A stretch of DNA of 20,002 nucleotides, taken from positions 1-20,002 of IMG/VR virus record IMGVR_UViG_3300025896_001547, one strand, 5' to 3'. This stretch comes from a virus. Shown here piece after piece: positions 10,936 to 19,130 of the stretch. A program made the position numbers and the translations under genes. Below the pieces are notes generated by a model. The model saw nothing but the letters and a program-made list of their open reading frames with translations. It was not told the origin of the DNA and did not search any database. Numbering within the stretch: position 1 is the first letter of the stretch; every line of letters starts with the position of its first letter.

Positions 10936-11707
10936 GCCTGAACGAATGGGCGGTGGATGGACTGCCTCAAGGTATCTTTACAATGGTTTGGAGTGCGTAC
11001 CCTACAGCGAAGCCGACACAGTTTTAATCACAAGCCCCACAATGGTATCTCACGATCAGGTAGAGCAAGCTAAAAACGATGGCAAGAAGATTGTACTTAG
11101 AATAGACAACGCAGTACGCAACTCTCGTAACAGAGGTACTGGCATGACTAGAATGAAAGCTTTTTGTGAAAAAGCTGATTTAGTTATTTATCAGTCAGAA
11201 TGGGCTAAGAAGTTTCTAATGCCTTACACAAAGACAGACGGAGAAGTAATCTTAAACGGTGTAGATACTAAACGATTCACAAAGCATGAAACATCTGTTC
11301 CGGCAGAGGGGACTTATCTATACGTCAGAAGCTCAAGAGACGAAGGTAAGCAGTGGATAATGGCGTGGTACTGGTTTGTTAATAACCCAGGTTTCTTAGA
11401 GATAGTCGGTAAGTTCTCAAGCGAGAATATGGATTATGGATTTGACTTTTACAATGACGAACGATTTAGATTCATGGGTGAGCAGATGGACATGTCACCT
11501 ATTTATAAACGCAATAAGTATTTTTTGTATACATACCTTAATGATGCGTGTAGTAATACGTTATTAGAAGCTAGAGCAAGCGGTTGTGAGATAGTCGATG
11601 TATACGGTATGTTACAGACTGGCGGAGCGCCTGAAATTATGGCATGCGAGGATATATCTGTAGAGCGAATGATAAGAGAATATAAAGAAGTGATGGGTAG
11701 ATTATGA
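10910..11707 (+). CDS. GT-B glycosyltransferase (GT4-like)
   Basis: Product of 265 residues, short for the family (350-400). An N-terminal half with I-V-L-R-I-D-N (61-67) and I-L-N-G-V-D-T-K-R-F (114-123) leads to a C-terminal part with N-D-A-C-S-N-T-L-L-E-A-R-A-S-G (211-225), the usual nucleotide-sugar-binding stretch of GT4-type enzymes. Its acceptor and donor cannot be read from the sequence. The start overlaps the deacetylase by 26 bases. Confidence 0.75.
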   Translation: MKIHILNYEPERMGGGWTASRYLYNGLECVPYSEADTVLITSPTMVSHDQVEQAKNDGKKIVLRIDNAVRNSRNRGTGMTRMKAFCEKADLVIYQSEWAKKFLMPYTKTDGEVILNGVDTKRFTKHETSVPAEGTYLYVRSSRDEGKQWIMAWYWFVNNPGFLEIVGKFSSENMDYGFDFYNDERFRFMGEQMDMSPIYKRNKYFLYTYLNDACSNTLLEARASGCEIVDVYGMLQTGGAPEIMACEDISVERMIREYKEVMGRL

Positions 11708-12279
11708 GTAGTAGTTACCGGCTAGAATTAAACAAGTGGCTATCTCAGTTAGAGGTTAAAGCCGATAGGGTATTGGACATAGGTGGTTCACAAGAACAGA
11801 TGCCACCTAGAGTTAAGAGTTGGGATGTTAAAGAGTATATTATTGCTGATCTACCCAACCCTCACAAGGACAGCTCGAAGCCCGATATAGAGCTAGATTT
11901 AAACTTTGATGAATATGACGAGCTTATTAGTCACGTTGGTAAGTATGATTTAGTGTTTTGTCTAGAGGTGTTTGATTATGTTTACGATCCTATGGTGGCT
12001 TTCAAAACTATCCAAACCTTGTTAAAGCAAGGTTGTACAGCTTGGGTGACATTCCCATCAATATACCCCCTCCATCAACCAGTAGAAGATGATGCACTAC
12101 GTTATATGCCTGGGGGTATAAGAAAACTAGCCGAGGCTGTTGGTCTTACTGTAGTTCAGATGATACCTCGTAGATTTGAATCAAGCGGTTGGGACAATAC
12201 AATACGAGCTGAAAGAATGAGAGCTGCTAAACATGAAGACCATAACTTTAGTGGCTGGATAGTGGAGTTTAGAAAATGA
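11704..12279 (+). CDS. Class I SAM-dependent methyltransferase
   Basis: Product of 191 residues. Motif I V-L-D-I-G-G-S (23-29), acidic residue of motif II at D49, and Y-D-L-V-F-C-L-E-V-F-D (81-91) as the post-motif strand that shapes the active site, as in Methyltransf_11/23 enzymes acting on small molecules or sugars. F-P-S-I-Y-P-L-H follows. The ATG overlaps the previous stop. Within a glycan cluster an O- or N-methylation of a sugar is likely; the target is not known. Confidence 0.82.
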   Translation: MSSSYRLELNKWLSQLEVKADRVLDIGGSQEQMPPRVKSWDVKEYIIADLPNPHKDSSKPDIELDLNFDEYDELISHVGKYDLVFCLEVFDYVYDPMVAFKTIQTLLKQGCTAWVTFPSIYPLHQPVEDDALRYMPGGIRKLAEAVGLTVVQMIPRRFESSGWDNTIRAERMRAAKHEDHNFSGWIVEFRK

Positions 12280-12806
12280 GGCACATATTTATAGATGCTG
12301 GTTGCCATGATGGAGATACGGTTAGGGAATTCCACGACTGGAAGCTTTTAGCATACCCTCAAGATATACGATGGGAAGTATTTGCCTTTGATGCATCGCC
12401 ACAGTTTAAAGAGGCCTGGAAGCGAGACAACTCAGGAGCTAACTTTATTCAGAAGGCAGTATGGACTGAGGATGGGGAGATTACTTTTGCTAACTGTACA
12501 GATAAACATAATTTAGGCTCGACTTTAATAATCGGTAAAGATCACTGGGACATAGGAGATAAGATAACCGTTGAGTGCTTTGACTTTTCTAACTGGTTAA
12601 GACAGTTTAACGAGTGCCATGTTATTGTAAAAATGGATATAGAGGGTGCTGAGATGCCAGTCATATCAAAGATGATTGAGGATGGAACAGATACTATACC
12701 CCACAAAATGTTTGTTGAGTGGCACGATCACAAGATCAACGGTAATACTTACGATACAAACCAAATTATTAAGCAGTATAGAGGAGAATTATTGTCATGG
12801 CGGTAG
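12276..12806 (+). CDS. FkbM-family methyltransferase
   Basis: Product of 176 residues. Shows the FkbM pattern: F-I-D-A-G-C-H-D-G-D-T-V (5-16), F-A-F-D-A-S-P (36-42), F-D-F-S-N-W (102-107) and V-I-V-K-M-D-I-E-G-A-E (116-126). FkbM enzymes methylate hydroxyl groups, often on sugars of glycans or antibiotics, using SAM. It is shorter than many (200-280). Starts in an ATGA overlap and shares 10 bases with the next gene. Confidence 0.88.
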   Translation: MRHIFIDAGCHDGDTVREFHDWKLLAYPQDIRWEVFAFDASPQFKEAWKRDNSGANFIQKAVWTEDGEITFANCTDKHNLGSTLIIGKDHWDIGDKITVECFDFSNWLRQFNECHVIVKMDIEGAEMPVISKMIEDGTDTIPHKMFVEWHDHKINGNTYDTNQIIKQYRGELLSWR

Positions 12807-13360
12807 AATGGTCAATACCAATAAAAACAGACTGGATGAAAGAGCAGTCTAGCCATGAGCCATCAATGGAGTATGCCAAAGATATACACAGGGTAGCTTC
12901 GACTTTAAAAAACTTTACAGCTCTTGAAATAGGCATGGCTTGGGGGTTTTCAACATTAGCTTTACTTGAGGCCGGTGCAAAGAATTTATTATCGGTAGAC
13001 CCTAATGCTTTAGCTAGGGGTAAAGAAGAGTCAGAGGCTAATGGTTATACAAACCATGTATGGACTTGTTGTAAATCATCACAATATTGGGCTGAGAATG
13101 ATAGCAAGTTTGATTTAATTTATGTAGATGGTTCTCACCTGTACGTCAATGTAGTCGAAGATTTATATGAGGCTTGGGCTAGATTGAACCCCGGCGGTCT
13201 TTTAATGATTGACGATTGGGAGCATAAAAAGAACATTAAAGCCGAGAATGATACATCAGAGTACGGTGTATCTATTGCCTGTTGGGAATTTTGGAAAGAT
13301 AAAGTCAGTGAAGTTAATTCTGTTGGTATAGACGGAAGAGTATTGTGGTTTAAAAAATGA
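12797..13360 (+). CDS. Class I methyltransferase (Methyltransf_24-like)
   Basis: Product of 187 residues. A-L-E-I-G-M-A-W-G-F-S-T (42-53) is motif I, S-V-D-P (66-69) holds the acidic residue for the ribose of SAM, and D-L-I-Y-V-D-G-S-H-L-Y (106-116) followed by L-N-P-G-G-L-L-M-I-D-D-W (130-141) is the signature of CmcI/Methyltransf_24 types, often metal-dependent sugar O-methyltransferases. GAGGAG at 12781 sets the start. The third methyltransferase in a row, unlike its two neighbours in sequence. Confidence 0.85.
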   Translation: MAVEWSIPIKTDWMKEQSSHEPSMEYAKDIHRVASTLKNFTALEIGMAWGFSTLALLEAGAKNLLSVDPNALARGKEESEANGYTNHVWTCCKSSQYWAENDSKFDLIYVDGSHLYVNVVEDLYEAWARLNPGGLLMIDDWEHKKNIKAENDTSEYGVSIACWEFWKDKVSEVNSVGIDGRVLWFKK

Positions 13361-13890
13361 TTGCTTATGTCACTAGTATTAACGAGCCAACCACTGAAAT
13401 ATGCAGGTGGGCTTTAGATAGGCTAGGGTTTACTACAGTTCTGTACATAGACCAAACTTCGCTATGGAATAAGCTAGAGGGTATATTTGAAGAAGCTACA
13501 GATGACTTTCTAAGAGTAGACGCTGATGTAATCGTAAACAAAAACGTGTTGGATTTAGTAGCTATGGATAAACTTTGGTGGTATCAGTGTATGACCTTTG
13601 ACTGGCATAAACAAGATGTGACACATGGCGGAGTTCAATTTATTCGGAAACAGTGTATAAAACCAGTATTAAAACATATCAGAGAAGCCGAGCATGAAGA
13701 TAGACCCGAATCATATCTTTATAGATTAAAAGAATTTCACAATCCTAGAGTATGTGGGACATTTGATAAAGTCTGCGGGCTTAATGGGTATATGCAAAAC
13801 GACATACAAAGAGTCAAAGAAACAAAACTAAGGCGAGGTCAGTATCACAATTACGATTGGGAGTTGTCAGAAAGGATATCAGCACTATGA
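13357..13890 (+). CDS. GT-A-like glycosyltransferase candidate
   Basis: Product of 177 residues. It begins with a strand (A-Y-V-T-S-I-N) and reaches F-L-R-V-D-A-D-V-I-V (51-60), whose D-A-D serves as the DxD metal motif of GT-A enzymes. W-W-Y-Q-C-M-T-F-D-W and G-G-V-Q-F-I follow in positions where such enzymes bind the acceptor. No precise family named. Starts in ATGA overlap without a strong ribosome site, so it depends on coupling. Confidence 0.65.
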   Translation: MIAYVTSINEPTTEICRWALDRLGFTTVLYIDQTSLWNKLEGIFEEATDDFLRVDADVIVNKNVLDLVAMDKLWWYQCMTFDWHKQDVTHGGVQFIRKQCIKPVLKHIREAEHEDRPESYLYRLKEFHNPRVCGTFDKVCGLNGYMQNDIQRVKETKLRRGQYHNYDWELSERISAL

Positions 13891-14663
13891 AGCTAGGCAT
13901 TTTTACTACTACATCATTCCCTGAACGCAGAGGTGAGCATTACCAAGAGTCTTTAGAATGCTATATGGATTTAGCTGATGAGGTAGTTACTATGCGAGGC
14001 GAGGAGACTTGGCCTAAAGAGTTTAACTGGCCACTCATCGGGCAGCATTTCCAAAAGGGCTATGAACAGTTAAACACTGATTGGGTGATACACGCTGATC
14101 TTGATTTCATATTCCACGAGGATGACTTTAGGGCTATAAGAGAAGCTTGCGAACGCAATAACGATGCACCAGCCATGTCATTTTATAAGCATCAGTTTAT
14201 CTTACCAGATAGATATAATCTTAAATCTAGGCTTGTAATAGCTGTGAATAAGGGTAAGTTTGGTGATAGGATAAAGTTTAACTCAGGTGGCGATTTATGT
14301 CAGCCATCACTTGACGGAGTAGAGATTAAACCCGACAGTGTTCCTGAAGCCGGTATACCGTTTTATAACTACGAGAAGCTAATTAAGAACCCCAATCAAG
14401 TAATGGACGATGTAGGCAGGATGGATAGAGCTTACAAACGACACTTTGGTAAGTTTCTATACTCAGATGATGGTACAGATGAACACGCCTTTGATGGTTG
14501 GATGAGAATGGTTACTGGTAGGTTTAACAAACCCCAGAGGCACATTGGTATAGAAGACCACCCAATATATATTCAAGGAGTATTAGCAACATTAAGAAAA
14601 CATCACTTTGGCTATTCAGGCTTCGGTGCATTAGAGGAGAACGATTATGTTAAAAGTAGTTAG
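13887..14663 (+). CDS. GT-A-like glycosyltransferase candidate
   Basis: Product of 258 residues from ATG 13887, which follows AAAGGA (13871-13876) and overlaps the previous stop; the in-frame TTG at 13857 is rejected. Strand L-G-I-F-T-T-T-S at the start, then I-H-A-D-L-D-F-I-F (68-76) with D-L-D as DxD motif and further on D-G-T-D-E-H and G-W-M-R-M in the probable acceptor region. Similar in plan to the neighbour at 13357, so perhaps the two act in sequence. Overlaps the next gene by 17 bases. Confidence 0.7.
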   Translation: MKLGIFTTTSFPERRGEHYQESLECYMDLADEVVTMRGEETWPKEFNWPLIGQHFQKGYEQLNTDWVIHADLDFIFHEDDFRAIREACERNNDAPAMSFYKHQFILPDRYNLKSRLVIAVNKGKFGDRIKFNSGGDLCQPSLDGVEIKPDSVPEAGIPFYNYEKLIKNPNQVMDDVGRMDRAYKRHFGKFLYSDDGTDEHAFDGWMRMVTGRFNKPQRHIGIEDHPIYIQGVLATLRKHHFGYSGFGALEENDYVKSS

Positions 14664-16215
14664 TGTAGTAGATAAAGTAGGCACAGCCCTCGACAGGTTA
14701 GCTAAAGGCGTGGCACCGTATCACGATAACCTAAATTATATCGTATGTGACGTTCATCCAAAGCGACCGGACCCTGAACAGTTGGCTAGGTTTGAAGTGG
14801 AAGCAATGGATGCCGACATTATCGACTGGCAATACTTTAGGACAGCTGAGCTTCTAAGAAGTAAGTACGATTGGCTAAAAGATAAGAAGCACATCTTAAC
14901 CCACAACAACCCCTACTCAATAACAGAGTCAGACTGGAACACTTACGATATAAACGTAGGTAATAATCAGGAGATAAGCGACAACCTCAAGAAGATAACT
15001 AACACGCAGGTCGAATACATCCCAATCACTGTAGACTCAGACTTTTGGGAGTACAACCAAGAATGGGAGCCTAACAACTCTGTAATTATGGTGGCTAATC
15101 GTATTGAGAGTAAAAAGGGGATCTTGCCCGTTGCTATCGCTGCTTCAGATTTGGGTATGAAGTTTATTTTAGTAGGGGCGGTATCAGATAGAAACTACAT
15201 GTTTGACATTATGCAAACTGGCAACAATATAGAGTTTCACGAACAAGTATCGGATGAAGAACTTAGGCAACTCTACTACAGATCAACTATTCATGTCTGT
15301 AATTCAGTAGATAACTTTGAGTCAGGTACTATGCCAATACTAGAGTCAATGTTTTGCGGTGTGCCGGTGCTTACTCGTAAGGTTGGTCATGTGCCAGATA
15401 TTTATAATGGTGAGAACATGATGCTTCAAGAGGGAAGCTCTGAAGATGTAGTAGGTATAACCGAGAAACTTAAAGAGATGTTGTTTGATAAGAAACTACT
15501 ATCTGAAATGCGAGACAAAGCTTGGAACTCAGTTAAGAGTAGAAACTTTGAACGTAGAGCTTATGAATACCAGAAACTTTATAGACAAGTAATGTATCCC
15601 GACCAAGCCCCTGTATCTGTAGTTGTTCCGATATATGATAGACCTGAGATTATCTCGAAATGCCTTAGTGCTATCGCTAATCAAACTTATAAGAACATTG
15701 AAATTGTAGTGGTAGACGATAATCAAGAATCTAACAAGCCTCTAGTTGATGAGTTCGCTAGATATGTCAATGTACCTGTTCGGTATTTAAACACCGCAGA
15801 TGGGACGTATGGCCTTGCTAGGGCTAGAAACGAGGGTACTATTCAGGCTACAGGCGAGATAATAGTTTACTGCGATCAACGCATGGTAATGCACGAAAAC
15901 GCAGTAGAAGAGTTTGTTAAGAACATCAAACCTAAGACCTGGATGTACGGTAAAAAACTTACCAAGAAAGAGTTTGTTGAAAACTTTAGTTGTGTATATC
16001 GTAAAGAGGTAATCGAAGCTGGTTTGTTTAATGAGAGAATAAATCTATATGGTGGTCAATCTCAAGAGGTCAGAAGTAGAATAAGAAGACAAGGATTCCA
16101 AATAGAATACGTTGAGGGAGCCGAGTGTACCCCTACAGGCAAATCATCTAATAGGAATCGTAAGCGAAACGAGATTATCAAAATGAAGAATAAATTATGG
16201 AAGTGCGGTCTTTAG
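14647..16215 (+). CDS. Two-domain glycosyltransferase: GT-B (GT4) plus GT-A (GT2)
   Basis: Product of 522 residues. Residues 1-315 form a GT-B enzyme: V-A-N-R-I-E-S-K-K-G (149-158) and the E-x7-E pair E225/E233 in F-E-S-G-T-M-P-I-L-E. Residues 321-520 form a GT2 domain: V-S-V-V-V-P-I-Y-D-R-P (323-333), V-V-D-D-N (356-359 region), A-R-A-R-N-E-G (391-397) and Y-C-D-Q-R (408-412), where a DxD would be expected. Such fusions add two sugars or two linkages in turn. GAGGAG at 14635 sets the start. The TAG stop is directly followed by the HNH gene. Confidence 0.88.
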   Translation: MLKVVSVVDKVGTALDRLAKGVAPYHDNLNYIVCDVHPKRPDPEQLARFEVEAMDADIIDWQYFRTAELLRSKYDWLKDKKHILTHNNPYSITESDWNTYDINVGNNQEISDNLKKITNTQVEYIPITVDSDFWEYNQEWEPNNSVIMVANRIESKKGILPVAIAASDLGMKFILVGAVSDRNYMFDIMQTGNNIEFHEQVSDEELRQLYYRSTIHVCNSVDNFESGTMPILESMFCGVPVLTRKVGHVPDIYNGENMMLQEGSSEDVVGITEKLKEMLFDKKLLSEMRDKAWNSVKSRNFERRAYEYQKLYRQVMYPDQAPVSVVVPIYDRPEIISKCLSAIANQTYKNIEIVVVDDNQESNKPLVDEFARYVNVPVRYLNTADGTYGLARARNEGTIQATGEIIVYCDQRMVMHENAVEEFVKNIKPKTWMYGKKLTKKEFVENFSCVYRKEVIEAGLFNERINLYGGQSQEVRSRIRRQGFQIEYVEGAECTPTGKSSNRNRKRNEIIKMKNKLWKCGL

Positions 16216-16216
16216 A

Positions 16217-16224
16217 TGTATAAT
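16217..16224 (+). promoter_or_regulatory. Promoter for leaderless HNH gene in the glycan operon
   Basis: TGTATAAT identical to 1617-1624, starting two bases after the upstream stop, with ATG 16231 exactly six bases behind the hexamer. No clear -35. Confidence 0.5.
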
Positions 16225-16230
16225 ATGGTT

Positions 16231-16713
16231 ATGGCTAATAAAAAAAATAGGCAGTGTCTTGGCTGCCAGAGACTAATATGGGACACCCCTATTAGAACGA
16301 GTACCGGCCTATGCAAAAAATGCTGGAGCTTTACAAGGAAACATTCGCCAGAAACTATTGAGCGTATAAAAAACTCTGCTAAGTTGCGCTGGAGTAAACT
16401 ATCAGAAAAAGAAAAGCAAAGTAAGATTCAAAGAGATAGATTTGCTGACCCGAAGAACCACCCCAACTGGAAAGGTGGCATCACACCTTTGTCAAAAGTA
16501 GAAAGAAGTAAGGCTGTACATCGTAAGTTTAGAATGCAGATACTAGAGAGAGATAAGTGTTGCGTGTTTTGTGGCTCTTTAAAAAGGTTAGAAGTAGATC
16601 ATATAAAACCATTTGCGTTTTACCCAGAGCTACGATTAGACCCAAGTAACGCAAGAACTTTATGCCACGACTGTCACAAGAAGACACCTACATATGCAAG
16701 GCAAACATTATGA
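16231..16713 (+). CDS. HNH endonuclease inserted in the glycan cluster
   Basis: Product of 160 residues. N-terminal zinc ribbon (C9, C12, C28, C31), a basic helical linker with R-W-S-K-L-S-E-K-E-K (52-61) and H-P-N-W-K-G-G (75-81) as in NUMOD3-type DNA-binding elements, then HNH: C-C-V-F-C-G, E-V-D-H-I-K-P-F, L-D-P-S-N-A-R-T-L-C-H-D-C-H. ATG 16231 is preferred over 16216 and 16225, which overlap the promoter. It is not related in layout to the AP2-type genes at 1631 and 4013. Its stop overlaps the next glycosyltransferase start, so the operon stays translatable. Confidence 0.85.
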   Translation: MANKKNRQCLGCQRLIWDTPIRTSTGLCKKCWSFTRKHSPETIERIKNSAKLRWSKLSEKEKQSKIQRDRFADPKNHPNWKGGITPLSKVERSKAVHRKFRMQILERDKCCVFCGSLKRLEVDHIKPFAFYPELRLDPSNARTLCHDCHKKTPTYARQTL

Positions 16714-17753
16714 TTAAAGTATTTGGGGTATTGAACCACATTGGCAACCAATACGAGATGCTGAAGTTGATGGATAACTACGATGTAGAGTTTACTTACC
16801 TAGAAAACAACGTAAGGCGATGGTCTGATGCATCATCTAGACCTATGCACCCTAAACTTAAATGGGCTACTCACTACGAGCCAGGTAAGTACGATGTGGC
16901 TATCTTACACGTTGACCAACAGCACACTGACCCGAACATTGGTAAGGGTTGGTTGTACACCGACCTGAACGACATCATTCAAGATATCCCTAAGATTGTA
17001 ATCAATCATGGTACGCCTATGTGGGATGAGTTTTATACTGAAGACATGGTTATTAACGGAGGTGAGATTCAAACCGAGCGTGGCCCTAAGAAACTTATAG
17101 GCATGAAAGAAAAGATTGGCGATAACTTTATGGTCGTAAACTCATACGAGTCAGTCGATAGGTGGGGCTGGGGTTATCCGCTTATTCATGGGTTAGACCC
17201 TGATGAGTGGTGGGATATGCCAAAAGAACCTAGAGTATCTGTGTTAGTAAGCCCCGGTGGATTGTCAAAGTACTATAACCGACCTCTTATATCTGCTATT
17301 AAAGCTGCGGTATACGAGAAAAGCGGTATTGAAATACTACATCCTAACGTGAATGTAGACTTGTCTGGTGATAACTGGACAGAGTACCGACAGTTAATCG
17401 GTACATCTTTAATATCAATCTTCCCATTCCTAGACTCCCCTATGCCACGCAGCAGAACCGAAGCCATGCTATCTGGCTCTTGTGTTCTAACGTCTCGTCA
17501 TCATGGCGGTGATGGCTTTATAGAAAATGGTGTTAATGGGCTTATACTGCCAGATAACCCGGACTCTTACGCTCATGCTATCCACACACTCATAAATGAT
17601 TGTTACAAAGATGCAATCGAGATGGGCCAAAGAGGGAAAGAAACAGCTAAGAAGATATTTAGCCCCGAAGTTTACCAAAAAGACCTATATCACATTATTA
17701 AGGAAGTATCAGAGGGTCGTAAGCCTATATGGAACGGAGAAAAACGATGGTAA
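16710..17753 (+). CDS. GT-B glycosyltransferase
   Basis: Product of 347 residues starting at ATG 16710 in an ATGA overlap with the HNH gene; an in-frame TTG at 16662 is rejected. N-terminal domain with I-V-I-N-H-G-T-P (near 95-102), then C-terminal domain with S-R-T-E-A-M-L-S-G-S-C-V-L (252-264) and F-I-E-N-G-V-N-G-L (274-282), the usual GT4 donor site. The AAGG ribosome site at 16698-16701 lies within the HNH gene, so the insertion supplies it. Donor and acceptor unknown. Confidence 0.8.
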   Translation: MIKVFGVLNHIGNQYEMLKLMDNYDVEFTYLENNVRRWSDASSRPMHPKLKWATHYEPGKYDVAILHVDQQHTDPNIGKGWLYTDLNDIIQDIPKIVINHGTPMWDEFYTEDMVINGGEIQTERGPKKLIGMKEKIGDNFMVVNSYESVDRWGWGYPLIHGLDPDEWWDMPKEPRVSVLVSPGGLSKYYNRPLISAIKAAVYEKSGIEILHPNVNVDLSGDNWTEYRQLIGTSLISIFPFLDSPMPRSRTEAMLSGSCVLTSRHHGGDGFIENGVNGLILPDNPDSYAHAIHTLINDCYKDAIEMGQRGKETAKKIFSPEVYQKDLYHIIKEVSEGRKPIWNGEKRW

Positions 17754-18586
17754 AATTCTTAACATTTGAGCAATTCCACAACAAAAAAGGCATAGGCTCG
17801 ACTAATATACGCGTACATCAGCTATTAAAGTATTGGCCCGAAGCTTCTATTTATCGCTATGGAGAGAATGCTGATTGTATGATATTCCAAAAGGTTTATT
17901 GTGGGTTAGATTATAAGTTCCCTGCACACTTTGAGGGTAAAAAGATACTTGATATATGCGATCCTGACTGGATGCAAGGTAGAGTATTTGTGAAAGAAAC
18001 TGTTGATGCCGTCGATGCCGTTACTTGTCCAACAGAAGTGATGCAAAGATTCATACAACAGATGACCAATAAACCGGTAGTTGTTATAAAAGATAGGTTT
18101 GATATTGAGCTAGTGCCGGAGCCAAAGCCGCACGATAAGGAGGCCAAGACAGTTGTATGGTTTGGTTATAGACATAACGCTGAATTATTAAAGCCGGCGA
18201 TGCACGTTATTGATGAGCTTGGATTGAATCTAATCATAATAGCTGATGATGACCCTATACTCTACCAATACAGCACAAGAGACAGACACGACTTCTATGA
18301 GTTTGTTAAGTATAACGAAGATACTTTTTATGAGAATATGCAAAAAGCAGACTACGCATTACTACCACAAGGCTTCAGACCACAAGATGTATTTAAGAGT
18401 GAAAACAAGACTATAAAAGCTAAACTTGCAGGGTTACCAGTAGCTCGCACAGCAGATGATATGAGGAAGTTTGCAGACCCTAAAGAACGACAGTTGGCTA
18501 TTGATACCGATTATGCTAATATAAAACAAGAATACGATGTTCGCAAGTCTGTAAAAGAGATGAAAGAATTGATCGCAAGCTTATGA
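17747..18586 (+). CDS. Glycosyltransferase-like protein
   Basis: Product of 279 residues. ATG 17747 is served by GGAG nine bases upstream and overlaps the previous stop; the in-frame ATG at 17729 is less likely. Segments G-S-T-N-I-R-V-H-Q-L (near 17-26), D-I-C-D-P-D-W (near 70-76), T-V-V-W-F-G-Y (about 135-141) and Y-A-L-L-P-Q-G, then N-K-T-I-K-A-K-L-A-G-L-P-V (about 224-236) follow the plan of GT-B enzymes; the last one binds the donor. Last gene of the glycan array; the next two genes lead into packaging. Confidence 0.7.
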   Translation: MVKFLTFEQFHNKKGIGSTNIRVHQLLKYWPEASIYRYGENADCMIFQKVYCGLDYKFPAHFEGKKILDICDPDWMQGRVFVKETVDAVDAVTCPTEVMQRFIQQMTNKPVVVIKDRFDIELVPEPKPHDKEAKTVVWFGYRHNAELLKPAMHVIDELGLNLIIIADDDPILYQYSTRDRHDFYEFVKYNEDTFYENMQKADYALLPQGFRPQDVFKSENKTIKAKLAGLPVARTADDMRKFADPKERQLAIDTDYANIKQEYDVRKSVKEMKELIASL

Positions 18587-18729
18587 CAAAACGAAAGAAA
18601 CAGCTAAAACAAGTAAACAAATCTGTAATGAAACAGATGCTTAACTTCAATGTACCTGAAATGCTACCAAATTACAGAGAAACTCGTAAGGAGAAAAGAC
18701 TTAGAATGAGAAAGATGGGGTTAATATAA
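18583..18729 (+). CDS. Basic hypothetical protein (48 aa)
   Basis: ATG overlaps the previous stop (ATGA) and TAA overlaps the next start (TAATG). Strongly basic throughout (K-R-K-K at 3-6, R-K-E-K-R-L-R-M-R-K at 35-44), so nucleic-acid binding is plausible. It links the glycan array to the small terminase in one translation chain. No family recognised. Confidence 0.55.
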   Translation: MTKRKKQLKQVNKSVMKQMLNFNVPEMLPNYRETRKEKRLRMRKMGLI

Positions 18730-19130
18730 TGGGTAAGACTGGCATAGGGGTAAACGGTAATCTTATACCTGTAAAACCTGGAGAAGTACGCAATCCTAAA
18801 GGTAAACCAAAGGGTACAGTCCACTTATCGACTCATATACAAAATATTCTTAACGATGAAGAATTTACTGCCGAGATGATAGATGCTCAAGGTAATAAGT
18901 TACATTTCAAGGGTCATCCAGTTAAAGCAATCATTCAAACTGCGATCATTAAAGCCACACAAGGCGATAAACATTGGGCGGATTGGTTAGCCCAGAATGG
19001 CTATGGTTCTAAGCTAGTCTTATCACCCGAAGACCCTGTTGGTGCAATATTAAATAAGATGGGATTGGGAGAGAGCGATGCTGGACAAGCTGAAGATACT
19101 TCGGAAGCAACATCTGAAGACGTTTCATAA
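18729..19130 (+). CDS. terS: Small terminase subunit candidate (DUF5681-like)
   Basis: Product of 133 residues. P-G-E-V-R-N-P-K-G-K-P-K-G-T (17-30) is the hallmark of DUF5681, a domain found directly before large terminases in many phages. A helical middle (L-S-T-H-I-Q-N-I-L, A-I-I-Q-T-A-I-I-K-A) and an acidic Ser/Glu tail follow. In the terminase complex the small subunit would bind the packaging site on phage DNA. The role is drawn from position and motif, not proven. Confidence 0.72.
   Translation: MGKTGIGVNGNLIPVKPGEVRNPKGKPKGTVHLSTHIQNILNDEEFTAEMIDAQGNKLHFKGHPVKAIIQTAIIKATQGDKHWADWLAQNGYGSKLVLSPEDPVGAILNKMGLGESDAGQAEDTSEATSEDVS

Noticed and set aside
16662-16709. TTG at 16662 as start of the glycosyltransferase
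   Set aside because: This part overlaps the conserved HNH end in another frame; ATG 16710 forms the usual ATGA junction.
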